From Micromonospora sp. WMMD882 (GTDB lineage: Bacteria > Actinomycetota > Actinomycetes > Mycobacteriales > Micromonosporaceae), in assembly GCF_027497255.1 (NCBI RefSeq), contig NZ_CP114903.1, positions 1,240,001 through 1,304,000 of the forward strand: DNA of 64,000 nt, written 5' to 3'. Made by a program: the position numbers and the translations under genes. This document shows positions 1-7,861 of this stretch, piece after piece. The notes below the pieces were generated by a model. It worked only from the letters and a program-made list of their open reading frames with translations, made no database searches and was not told the DNA's origin. Within the stretch, counting starts at the first letter, position 1, and every line of letters begins with the position of its first letter.

Positions 1-61
1 TTGCGCCACTTCTCCCGGGTGGCGGGTAAGCGTCGACCCGGTCGTGCCCCCGGTCCGACAC

Positions 62-1129
62 TCACCCGTGGCCCGGCCCGACGGGCGCGGTGCTGCTCCG
101 TACGGTCAGGTACGGCTCGAGCAGGGTGGCCTCCGGCACCGGCTCCCCGGCGAGCTTGCGCATCAGCAGCGACACCGCCTGCCGGCCGGTCTCCTCGGCC
201 GGCACCGGCACCGAGGTCAGCGCGGCCCGCTCGGCGAACTGGTCCGGGCAGATCGCCACCACCGAGACGTCCTGCGGCACCCGGCGGCCGAGCGTCGGCA
301 GCGCGGCCAGCACGGGGCCCACCGCGGCCTCGTTCTGCACCACCAGCCCGGTCAGGTCCGGCTGCCGGGCCAGCAGGTCGGCCAGGACGTCCCGGACGGC
401 GGCGGCCTCCTCCGGGCAGGGCGACGTCTCGGCGGCCACCCCGAGCCGGGCCGCGGCGTCGACGAACCCGGCCCTGGTCCGGTGCGCGAACCCGGTGCCC
501 CGGTCGTAGACGGCGACCGGCGCGCCGAGCAGGGCGACCCGCCGGTGCCCGAGCCCGGCGAGATGCTCGACGCAGACCCGCCCGGCCCGGTGGAAGTCCA
601 GGTCCACGCAGGTCAGCCCGGCCGGGTCGGCGGGAAAGCCGATCAACACGCTGGGCCGGGCCAGGTCGCGCAGCAACGGCACCCGGATGTCGTGCATCTC
701 GACGTCCATCAACACGATCCCGTCGACCATCGCGCTGGCCGCGATCCGGCGCAGCCCGGCCGGGCCCTCGTCGGCGGTGAGCAGCAGCACGTCGTGGTCG
801 AACCGCCGGGCCGTGGTGACCACGGCGGTGGCGAACTGCATGAGCACCGGCACCTGCGCCCCGGTGCGCAGCGGCAGCACCAGCGCGATCACGTTGGCCC
901 GACGGCTGGCCAGCGCCCGCGCCCCGGCGTTCGGGTGGTAGTCCAGCAGCCGGATGCTGGCCAGCACCCGGTCGCGGGTGGCCGCGGAGATCGTCCGCTT
1001 GCCGCTGAGCACGTACGACACGGTGCTGACCGCGACCCCGGCGTGCCGGGCCACGTCGGCGATGGTGACCAGGTCCGCCGACTTCACCGGACGGGAGTCG
1101 GCGGCCCGGTCACCGGGTGACGCCGGCAT
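62..1129 (-). CDS. LacI-family transcriptional regulator
   Basis: A 355-residue protein with an N-terminal LacI helix-turn-helix (VTIADVARHAGVAVSTVS, about residues 21-38, followed by the hinge segment) and a periplasmic-binding-protein-like sugar-sensing domain (residues about 75-345). It is the last gene of a two-gene unit: its ATG lies 20 bases inside the end of the GH3 gene, so the two are co-transcribed and probably translationally coupled. Two GAAGCGCTTC-type palindromes upstream of the GH3 gene are the obvious candidate operators, so it probably represses its own operon until a xyloglucan-derived or cello-oligosaccharide sugar binds. The effector is inferred only from the neighbouring glycosidases. 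Bases 1-61, downstream of it, show nothing recognisable. Confidence 0.9.
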   Translation of the reverse strand: MPASPGDRAADSRPVKSADLVTIADVARHAGVAVSTVSYVLSGKRTISAATRDRVLASIRLLDYHPNAGARALASRRANVIALVLPLRTGAQVPVLMQFATAVVTTARRFDHDVLLLTADEGPAGLRRIAASAMVDGIVLMDVEMHDIRVPLLRDLARPSVLIGFPADPAGLTCVDLDFHRAGRVCVEHLAGLGHRRVALLGAPVAVYDRGTGFAHRTRAGFVDAAARLGVAAETSPCPEEAAAVRDVLADLLARQPDLTGLVVQNEAAVGPVLAALPTLGRRVPQDVSVVAICPDQFAERAALTSVPVPAEETGRQAVSLLMRKLAGEPVPEATLLEPYLTVRSSTAPVGPGHG

Positions 1130-3590
1130 CGAGCGGCTCCCGGTCCGGCTGCCGCTCGGCGGGCCCGTCCGCCACCGAGAGCAGACCGACCAGCCGGATG
1201 TCGGTGGCCGAGCGCCCCACCAGCACGCTGTGCCGGGCCTGCTCCACCACGTACCGGTCGTGGGTGGAGTCCCAGTACGCCAGGTCGGCGACCCGCAGCC
1301 GCAGCTCGACCACCCGGCGCTCGCCCGGGGCCAGCGCGACGCGGGCGAAGGTCCGCAACTGCCGCAGCGGCTGCTTGACCCGGGACCGCCGCTGCCGGGT
1401 GTAGAGCTGGACGACCTCCTCGCCCGGCCGGTCGCCGCCGTTGGTCACCGTCACGCTCACCACGACCTCCTCGTCGGCGGTCACCGAGGCCGCGCTCAAC
1501 CGGAGGTCAGCGTAGTCGAAGCGGGTGTAGCCGAGCCCGTGTCCGAACGGGTAGAGCGGGTCGCCCCGGTGGTAGAGGTAGGTGGTGTCGTTGTCGATCA
1601 CGTCGTAGTCGAGCAGGTCGGGCAGGTCGGCGGCGTCCCGGTACCAGGTCTGCGGCAGCCGTCCGCCCGGCTCGGCGTCGCCGCGCAGCACGTCGGCGAG
1701 CGCCGCGCCGTACTCCTGGCCGCCGTGCGCCGACCAGAGCACCGCCGGCAGGTGCTCGTCGGCCCAGCCGATCGCGTACGGGTAGCTGCTGGTCAGCACC
1801 AGCACGGTACGCGGGTTGGCGGCGTACGCCGCGGCCAGCAGCCGCTGCTGCCCGGCCGGCAGGGCCAGGTCGACCCGGTCCTCGGTCTCCCGTCCGTTGA
1901 CCATCGGGTGGTTGCCGAGCACGACCACCACCACGTCGGCGGCGGCGGCCCGGGCGGCGGCCTCGACCGCCCCGTCGACGAGCAGCTCGACCCGGAACGC
2001 GGTGGCCGTGGCGGCGTCCACGGCGTCGGCGCGCAGCGCCCCGTCGGTGCCGACCGTGACGTAGCGGTCGCTGGCGACGTGGCGCAGCAGCACGGTGCCG
2101 GCCGGGCCGGGGCGGGTCCGGAAGGTCTCCCGTACCACCCACTCGCCCGGTCCGGGGCGGTCGTTGACCAGGGTGCCCTGCTCGTCGGCGCGTACGTGCC
2201 GGCCGTTGGCGGCCGACCGCAGCGCCAGCAGGTCCGCGCCCCAGTCGAACAGATCCAGGTGGCAGTCGTCGTCGACGGCGTCGGTGAGGGTGAGCGCGGC
2301 GCCGTCGGGGTCGGCGGCGCAGCGGACGTACCGGTCGCCGACCCGCAACGCGATCCGGTCCACCCCCTCGTGGGTGTCGACCGCGGAGTAGTGCCGGGCC
2401 AACCCGTCGTACGGGGTCACCGCGTACGGCAGGGCGCCGCTGTACCAGTCGGTGAGCAGCGTGTCGGCCAGCGGGCCGAGCACGCTCAGCCGCAGCCCCG
2501 GGTCGGCGGGCAGGGGAAGCAGGCCCTCGTTGCGCAGCAGCACGATCGACTGTCTGGCGGCCCGGCGGGCCAGGTCCCGGTGCGCCGGGCAGTTGACGAC
2601 CTCGGGCCGCGTGCCGGCGTACGGGTCCTCGTCGGGCGGGTCCAGCTCGCCCAGCCGGGCCCGGACGGTGAGGATCCGCCGGACCGCGGTGTCCACGTCG
2701 GACTCGGTGACCAGCCCCCGGCGCAGCGCCTCGGTGAGCCGTTGCACGGTCGGCGCGCTGTCCGCGTCGTCCTCGGTGAAGTTGTCGACGCCGGCGCGCA
2801 GCGCGGCGGCGAAGCCCTGCACGTGGTCGGGCAGGTACGCCTGGCTGCCGGCGATGTTGGTCACCGCGCCGGCGTCGCCGACCACCATCACCTCGCCCGG
2901 GGCGTACCGGCGCAGCTCTTCGTCGATCAGTGGGCTCAGGTGCGCCGGCACCCCGTTGACCAGGTTGTACGAGGCCATCACGGCGACCGCCGCGTCGGCG
3001 GCGAGCGGGGCGCGGAAGGCGGGCAGCTCGTACTCGTGCAGCACCCGGGGCGGCAGGTTGCTGGAGGTGGTGTCCCGGCGGGTCTCGTTGTTGTAGCCGA
3101 GGAAGTGCTTGAGCGTCGGCGCGGTGCGCAGCCGCCACGGGTGGTCGCCGCGCAGCCCCCGGGCGTACGCGGTGGCCAGCTCGCCGGTCAGCCACGGGTC
3201 CTCGGCGAAGCCTTCCTCGTTGCGTCCCCAGCGCGGGTCGCGCAGCGGGTTGACCACCGGGGCCCAGACGTTGAGGCCGACCCGCTGCGGGTCGGCGTGG
3301 TGCATCGCGCGGACCTCGTCGCCGACGGCCGTGCCCACCGCGCGCAGCAGCTCCGGGTGCCAGGTGCTGCCGAGCCCGACGGCCTGGGGGAAGACCGTCG
3401 CCGGGCCGAGCCACGCCACCCCGTGCAGCGCCTCGGTGCCGGTCCGGAACGACCGCAGCCCGAGCCGGGGGACCGCGGCCTGGTGCTGGTGCAGCAGACC
3501 GATCTTCTCGGCGAGGGTCAGCCGGCGCAGCAGGTCCTCGACGCGGGCGCCGTGCGGGTGGCCGGTGGCGTGCGCGGTGCTGTCGTTCAT
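1110..3590 (-). CDS. GH3 beta-glucosidase/beta-xylosidase with fascin-like insert
   Basis: An 826-residue glycoside hydrolase family 3 enzyme. Visible are the GH3 catalytic-barrel motifs (NPLRDPRWGRNEEGFAEDP; KHFLGYNNE; nucleophile region VVGDAGAV), the second alpha/beta domain (SIVLLRNEGLLPLP, LPQTWY) and a C-terminal fibronectin-III-like domain (YPFGHGLGYTRFDY). Between the two halves of the second domain is an extra beta-trefoil/fascin-like stretch (LRSAANGRHVRAD and RHVASDRYVTVG). The ATG at 3590 is preferred because AGGAAAGG lies upstream; the open frame continues to 3737 without a good ribosome site. No signal peptide is evident, so it probably cleaves imported oligosaccharides. Substrate (beta-glucoside or beta-xyloside) is not decided by sequence; with its neighbours a role in trimming the xyloglucan backbone is likely. 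Confidence 0.92.
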   Translation of the reverse strand: MNDSTAHATGHPHGARVEDLLRRLTLAEKIGLLHQHQAAVPRLGLRSFRTGTEALHGVAWLGPATVFPQAVGLGSTWHPELLRAVGTAVGDEVRAMHHADPQRVGLNVWAPVVNPLRDPRWGRNEEGFAEDPWLTGELATAYARGLRGDHPWRLRTAPTLKHFLGYNNETRRDTTSSNLPPRVLHEYELPAFRAPLAADAAVAVMASYNLVNGVPAHLSPLIDEELRRYAPGEVMVVGDAGAVTNIAGSQAYLPDHVQGFAAALRAGVDNFTEDDADSAPTVQRLTEALRRGLVTESDVDTAVRRILTVRARLGELDPPDEDPYAGTRPEVVNCPAHRDLARRAARQSIVLLRNEGLLPLPADPGLRLSVLGPLADTLLTDWYSGALPYAVTPYDGLARHYSAVDTHEGVDRIALRVGDRYVRCAADPDGAALTLTDAVDDDCHLDLFDWGADLLALRSAANGRHVRADEQGTLVNDRPGPGEWVVRETFRTRPGPAGTVLLRHVASDRYVTVGTDGALRADAVDAATATAFRVELLVDGAVEAAARAAAADVVVVVLGNHPMVNGRETEDRVDLALPAGQQRLLAAAYAANPRTVLVLTSSYPYAIGWADEHLPAVLWSAHGGQEYGAALADVLRGDAEPGGRLPQTWYRDAADLPDLLDYDVIDNDTTYLYHRGDPLYPFGHGLGYTRFDYADLRLSAASVTADEEVVVSVTVTNGGDRPGEEVVQLYTRQRRSRVKQPLRQLRTFARVALAPGERRVVELRLRVADLAYWDSTHDRYVVEQARHSVLVGRSATDIRLVGLLSVADGPAERQPDREPLDAGVTR

Positions 3591-3634
3591 CGTCGTTCCG
3601 TTACCTTTCCTGGCTAGCCGGGTCGGACCGGGCT

Positions 3635-3650
3635 GTCGAAGCGCTTCGAC
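3635..3650. promoter_or_regulatory. Candidate LacI-family operator 1 (GH3-lacI operon)
   Basis: A perfect 16-base palindrome, GTCGAAGCGCTTCGAC, lies 45 bases upstream of the GH3 start codon. It has the central GCGC typical of LacI-family operators in actinobacteria. It is most simply the autoregulatory site of the LacI protein encoded at the end of this operon. Assignment is by motif and position only. Confidence 0.65.
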
Positions 3651-3712
3651 GAGCGGCCGGTCCCCGGGCACGCGGCATCGGGGGTGAGAGGTGTCCGTCG
3701 GCCCGGTCAGCG

Positions 3713-3724
3713 CGAAGCGCTTCG
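3713..3724. promoter_or_regulatory. Candidate LacI-family operator 2
   Basis: A second copy of the same core, CGAAGCGCTTCG, is a perfect 12-base palindrome 78 bases (centre to centre about 76) from the first. Paired operators at about seven helical turns are compatible with looping by a tetrameric LacI-type repressor; that is inference. Confidence 0.6.
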
Positions 3725-3837
3725 ACGGCACGTCCAAGTGACCCGCCTCTGTTGCCCACGTGTTACGAGGCGGCTGTCTGAGGCTTGCACCAGCGCCATG
3801 TCCCGGTCAAGGGGTGGCGGGCGTCGATTCGGCAGGG

Positions 3838-5064
3838 TCAGCCGGCGGCGGCGGTGGTGGCGGGCAGCCGCCCGGCCTCGATGCCGGCCAGGGACGCGGT
3901 CGCGCCACCGAGAGCCGCCGCCTCGGCGCCCAGCGCGGAGGCGTCCAGGCGGCAGCCGCCGGCGTCCGGGGCGAGGGTGCGTTGGGTCAGCTCGGCCCGC
4001 GCGGCGGGCAGCAGCCAGGGCGCGAGCGCCGCGAAGTGACCACCGACCAGGACGGCCTCGGGGTTGAGCAGGTCGGCCAGGACGGCGACCCCGTGCCCGA
4101 GGTGCCGGCCGAGCTCGGTCAGGCCGGTCAGGGTGGGGCGGTCGTCGGCGCGGGCCAGCGCCCGGATCCGGTCGATCTCCGGGGCGAAGTCGGTGACCGC
4201 GCCGTCGGCCTCGGCGTCGGGCAGCAGCCGGCGCACCACCGCCGGCAGTCCGACCAGGGCCTCCAGGCAGCCGCGCCGGCCACACCGGCAGGTCGGGCCG
4301 GCCGGGTCCAGGGTCAGGTGCCCGAGCTCGCCGGCGAACCCCCGCCCGCCGCGCAGCAACCGGCCGTCGACCAGCACGCCCGCGCCGATGCCGGCCCCGC
4401 CGGTCAGATGGACGATGTTCGCCGCGCCGGAACGGCCACCGTGCCGCTGCTCGGCCAGGACGGCCAGGTTCGCCTCGTTCTCCACGGTGACCGGGAAGCC
4501 CGGCTCGCGCAGCGCGGCCCGCAGCTCGGCGGTGAACGGCACGTCCCGCCACCCCAGCGCGGCGGCCAGCGGCACCGTGCCGGCGGTGTCGACCAGGCCG
4601 GGAACGCCGACGGTGAGCCCCAGGGCGGCGCGGCCCTGCGCGGTGACCCGGGCCAGGGCGCGGCGGGCCAGCTTCACCACGGCGGCGGTGGTGTCGGCGG
4701 GGGAGGCGCTCAGCGCCGGGAACGCGCGCCGCCAGGTCAGCAACCGGACGCCGGCGGGGTCCACCGCGACGACGACCAGCTCGTCGGCGCTGATCTGCAT
4801 GCCCAGGGCCGCGTACGGCTCGCCGTCGAGGACCAGCATGGTGGCCGGTCGGCCGACCCGGTTCTCGGTCAGCCCGGTCTCCCGCAGCAGCCGGTGCTCG
4901 ATCAGCTCGGCCACCAGGCTGGACACGGTGGCCTTGTTCAGCCCGGTGTGCGTGGCGATGTCCGCCCGCGAGCAGGGGGCGTGGGCCCGCACGTGCCGCA
5001 GCACCACGGCCCGGTTGGTCGCCCGGACGTCACTCAGGTCGGTCGGCTGCGGCCCGGTCTGCAT
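3838..5064 (-). CDS. ROK-family transcriptional regulator (XylR/NagC type)
   Basis: About 408 residues. An N-terminal winged helix-turn-helix (HTGLNKATVSSLVAELIE) is followed by a ROK sugar-binding/kinase-like domain containing the ROK zinc signature (CRCGRRGCLEA) and the sugar-site segment GFAGELGHLTLD. It is a repressor class that usually senses xylose, xylosides or glucose. The ATG at 5064 starts the conserved part; a TTG nine bases earlier has a better-spaced GGAGAACG and could be the real start. It is transcribed in the same direction as the GH31 gene and lies downstream of it. A matching DNA motif lies upstream of both this gene and the GH31 gene (see 5251-5274 and 7734-7757), suggesting autoregulation and control of the alpha-xylosidase. 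Confidence 0.88.
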   Translation of the reverse strand: MQTGPQPTDLSDVRATNRAVVLRHVRAHAPCSRADIATHTGLNKATVSSLVAELIEHRLLRETGLTENRVGRPATMLVLDGEPYAALGMQISADELVVVAVDPAGVRLLTWRRAFPALSASPADTTAAVVKLARRALARVTAQGRAALGLTVGVPGLVDTAGTVPLAAALGWRDVPFTAELRAALREPGFPVTVENEANLAVLAEQRHGGRSGAANIVHLTGGAGIGAGVLVDGRLLRGGRGFAGELGHLTLDPAGPTCRCGRRGCLEALVGLPAVVRRLLPDAEADGAVTDFAPEIDRIRALARADDRPTLTGLTELGRHLGHGVAVLADLLNPEAVLVGGHFAALAPWLLPAARAELTQRTLAPDAGGCRLDASALGAEAAALGGATASLAGIEAGRLPATTAAAG

Positions 5065-5250
5065 CGTGATCAACGTTCTCCGCTTTCTGCGCCGACGTGC
5101 CCCGACGGGTGCTGTCGTGGCGGTGATCGCGTCTTCATCATGCCGCACCGACGCCGTCGGCCCGGAGTGGCGTGGCTGCCGGTGGTCGGGCGTCACCCGG
5201 CCCGCGTCCCGGCGGGCGTGGACGGTGGCGGTCGCGTCGAGCGACGCCTA

Positions 5251-5274
5251 TTTGTTGGGTTATAAGACTAACTA
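5251..5274 (-). promoter_or_regulatory. Candidate ROK regulator site 1
   Basis: Read on the minus strand this is TAGTT-N10-CCCAACAAA, in an AT-rich patch that stands out from the surrounding GC-rich sequence. The identical half-motifs with identical spacing recur upstream of the GH31 gene. It lies about 190 bases upstream of the ROK gene start. The 294-base gap 5065-5358 holds nothing else that I recognise. Confidence 0.55.
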
Positions 5275-5358
5275 ATCCTAGCCGGGCCGGTCCGCTTGGC
5301 AACCCGCCCCGGCGCCCCGCCCGACCTGGTCGGGGCGCCGGACCGGAGCCGGCACGGC

Positions 5359-7698
5359 TCAGTCGAACAGCCCGCCGAAGGGCAGCGCCGGCACCGGCTC
5401 GCCGTTGAGCACCAGCCGGGTCGGCGGGGTGGCGTCGGCGACCGGGGCCAGCGCGACCCCGGCCAGCCGCAGCGGGCCGTCGCTGGTCACCCGGAGGGTG
5501 TCGCCGTCCCGGACCGCCTCCACGACGGTGTCGCCGTCCACGTCGCACACCACCGTCCGGCCGGTCACCCCACCCCAGCTCACCAGGGTGACCTCGGGGA
5601 ACGGGCCGTCGGTGACCCGGTCGGCGGCCGGCCCGAGCGGCAGCAGCGCGCCGCGCCGGACGAACAGCGGCGCCCGGGACAGCGGCACGTCGACCGGGAC
5701 GTGCCGGCCGCCGGCGTGTGTCTCGCCGGTGCCGGCGTCGATCCAGTCGTCGCCGTCGGGCAGGTAGACCGTGCGCCGGCCGGTCGGGTCGTACATCGGG
5801 GCGACCAGCAGGTCCGTGCCGAGTCGGTACTCCAGGTCCCGGGTCCAGGCGGTCGGGTCGTCCGGGGTGTCCACCAGCAGGGCCCGCATCATCGGCGCGC
5901 CGGTGCGGGCCGCCACCGCCGCCGCCGAGTAGAGGTACGGCAGCAGCCGGTAACGCAACCGCAGCGCGGCCACCGCGTCCCGCTCGGCCTCGGCCGGGAA
6001 GTCCCACGGCAGCCGGCTGGTGGTGCCGTGCAGTCGGACCAGTGGCGAGAGCGCCCCGAACTGGGTCCACCGGACGTACAGGTCCGGCTCGGGGGTGCCG
6101 TGGAAACCGCCGGTGTCGTGGCTCCAGAACGGGACGCCGGACAGCCCGTGTGACAGGCCGCCGCGCATCGTGCTGGCCAGCGCCGGCCAGGTGGCGTTGA
6201 CGTCGCCGCTCCACTGGGCGCTGTGCCGCTGCCCGCCCAGGAACGACGAACGGGCCCAGACCGTGTCGTGCCCGGCGACCTCCCGGGTGACCGCCGACAC
6301 CGCGTCGTTGAACAGCAACGAGTAGACGTTGTGCAGCTCGACGCCGGTCATCCCGTTGGCGGCCACCGCGTCCGCCGGCACCCCCTCGGCGAAGTCGGTC
6401 TTGAACACCGCCACGCCCTGCTCCAGCAGCGGCCGGAGCAGGTTGGTGAACCAGTCGGTGGCCGCCGGGTCGGTGAAGTCGACGATCGCGCTGGCCGCGT
6501 GGCTGCCGTGCCAGACGTCGGCGACGTACGGGTCCCCGTCGGGGCGGGTCAGGAAGAACCCGTTCCCGGCGGCCTCGGCGAACAGCGGGCTGTCCGCGGA
6601 GATGTACGGGTTGATCCAGAGGCAGACCCGGAAGCCCTGCCCGGCCAGGGTGGCCAGCATCCCGGCCGGGTCGGGGAACTGCTCGGCGTCCCACCGCATG
6701 TCCGACCAGTTGCCGTCGACCTGCCAGTAGCAGTCCAGGTGCAGCACGTCGCAGGGGATGCCGCGCTCCCGGATCCGGCGGGCCCGGTCCAGCACCTGCT
6801 GCTGGCTGTCCGGGTAGAACCCGGACGAGATCCACGAGCCGAACGCCCACTTCGGCGGCAGGTACGGCCGCCCGGTCAGGCTGTCGAACCGGTCCAGCAC
6901 CTCGGCGGGCGTCGGGCCGGCCAGGACGTAGTAGTCGAGCACGTCGTCGGGGACCAGGATCTGCACGCTGCTGTGGGTGGACTGGCAGACGTCGAACTCG
7001 ACCGGCAGGCCGCTGTCGACCAGCACCCCGTAGCCACGGTTGGACAGGTAGAACGGCACGCACTTGTGCGAGCGGTCCGACTCGCTGCCGAAGGCGTCGA
7101 AGTTCCACATCAGGGCCCGCTGCCCGCGCTTGTCCAGCGGGGTGAACTTCTCTCCGAAGCCGACGAAGCGCTCGTCGCCCGGGGCGACGAAGCTCTCGTG
7201 CCAGGCCACCGGCCGACCCTCGGCGCGGGACCGGCCGAAGGGGAGGGTGCGCCACCGGCCGCTGATGTCCTGGGTGCCGCCGTCCTGGGTGAGCAGCACC
7301 CGGCCGTCCGGGGTGAGGAAGCGCAGCCGCCACGGGTCGAGGCGGATCTCGGCGACCAGCGCGCCGACCTCGACCCGGACCCGGGTGGCGTCGACCTCGA
7401 CCCGGGCGGGCCGGCTCTGCGGCGTGACCAGGGGCAGGATCCGGGCGGAACGGCTGCGGGCCTGCGGGTCCTCGGCGAGCCGGACCCGGATCACCCCGTC
7501 GCCGGCGGCCTCCACCCGGACGACCAGGGCGTCCCCGTCCGAGGTGGCGCCCTTGAGGGTGACCCCGTCGACGTCGGTGCCCACCACCTCGGCCCGGCCG
7601 ACCACGGCGGGGCCGTCGTCGCCGGCCACCCGGACCGGCAGGTCGGGCGGGTCGGCCACGAAGGTCTCGAACGGAACCAGCGGCGGGCGGTACGGCAT
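5359..7698 (-). CDS. GH31 alpha-xylosidase (YicI-like)
   Basis: A 779-residue glycoside hydrolase family 31 enzyme, predicted to remove non-reducing alpha-1,6-xylosyl residues from xyloglucan oligosaccharides. The catalytic nucleophile is in FKTDFAEG (Asp435) and the acid/base in QWSGD (Asp499). The KTDF(G/A)E form is typical of alpha-xylosidases rather than alpha-glucosidases. It has an N-terminal beta-sandwich, the barrel and C-terminal beta domains in the usual order, and full family length. The ATG at 7698 follows GAGGAGAGACCC. No signal peptide is seen, so it is cytoplasmic. It is divergent from the GH42-GH95 pair and shares their control region, which carries a candidate ROK site. Confidence 0.92.
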   Translation of the reverse strand: MPYRPPLVPFETFVADPPDLPVRVAGDDGPAVVGRAEVVGTDVDGVTLKGATSDGDALVVRVEAAGDGVIRVRLAEDPQARSRSARILPLVTPQSRPARVEVDATRVRVEVGALVAEIRLDPWRLRFLTPDGRVLLTQDGGTQDISGRWRTLPFGRSRAEGRPVAWHESFVAPGDERFVGFGEKFTPLDKRGQRALMWNFDAFGSESDRSHKCVPFYLSNRGYGVLVDSGLPVEFDVCQSTHSSVQILVPDDVLDYYVLAGPTPAEVLDRFDSLTGRPYLPPKWAFGSWISSGFYPDSQQQVLDRARRIRERGIPCDVLHLDCYWQVDGNWSDMRWDAEQFPDPAGMLATLAGQGFRVCLWINPYISADSPLFAEAAGNGFFLTRPDGDPYVADVWHGSHAASAIVDFTDPAATDWFTNLLRPLLEQGVAVFKTDFAEGVPADAVAANGMTGVELHNVYSLLFNDAVSAVTREVAGHDTVWARSSFLGGQRHSAQWSGDVNATWPALASTMRGGLSHGLSGVPFWSHDTGGFHGTPEPDLYVRWTQFGALSPLVRLHGTTSRLPWDFPAEAERDAVAALRLRYRLLPYLYSAAAVAARTGAPMMRALLVDTPDDPTAWTRDLEYRLGTDLLVAPMYDPTGRRTVYLPDGDDWIDAGTGETHAGGRHVPVDVPLSRAPLFVRRGALLPLGPAADRVTDGPFPEVTLVSWGGVTGRTVVCDVDGDTVVEAVRDGDTLRVTSDGPLRLAGVALAPVADATPPTRLVLNGEPVPALPFGGLFD

Positions 7699-7733
7699 GG
7701 GTCTCTCCTCGGTTCCCGGATCGGCAACCCTCC

Positions 7734-7757
7734 TAGTTTCTTTGGATACCCAACAAA
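7734..7757 (+). promoter_or_regulatory. Candidate ROK regulator site 2
   Basis: TAGTT-N10-CCCAACAAA again, 36 bases upstream of the GH31 start codon and between the divergent GH31 and GH42 genes. It matches site 1 in both half-motifs and spacing but not in the spacer itself, which is what is expected for a conserved protein-binding site. Confidence 0.6.
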
Positions 7758-7758
7758 G

Positions 7759-7804
7759 TGTCAACGCGTCAAAACTCGATCAGTCGGGACGAAACGCGTT
7801 GACA
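7759..7804. promoter_or_regulatory. Divergent promoter region with mirrored -35 boxes
   Basis: An 11-base inverted repeat (TGTCAACGCGT at 7759-7769, ACGCGTTGACA at 7794-7804) places a TTGACA hexamer outward on each strand. On the plus strand TTGACA (7799-7804) is followed after 17 bases by TAATTT (7822-7827), a plausible promoter for the GH42-GH95 genes. On the minus strand the mirrored TTGACA runs straight into the candidate ROK site, so a bound ROK protein would block GH31 transcription. Confidence 0.55.
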
Positions 7805-7861
7805 GGCTCGGGTGGTGGTCATAATTTAGCTGCGTCCCAAACAAAAGCGAGGGGTGGCGGC

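Noticed and set aside
954-3617. Plus-strand open frame of 887 codons opposite the GH3 gene
   Set aside because: Shadow frame; the minus-strand GH3 protein has all family motifs.
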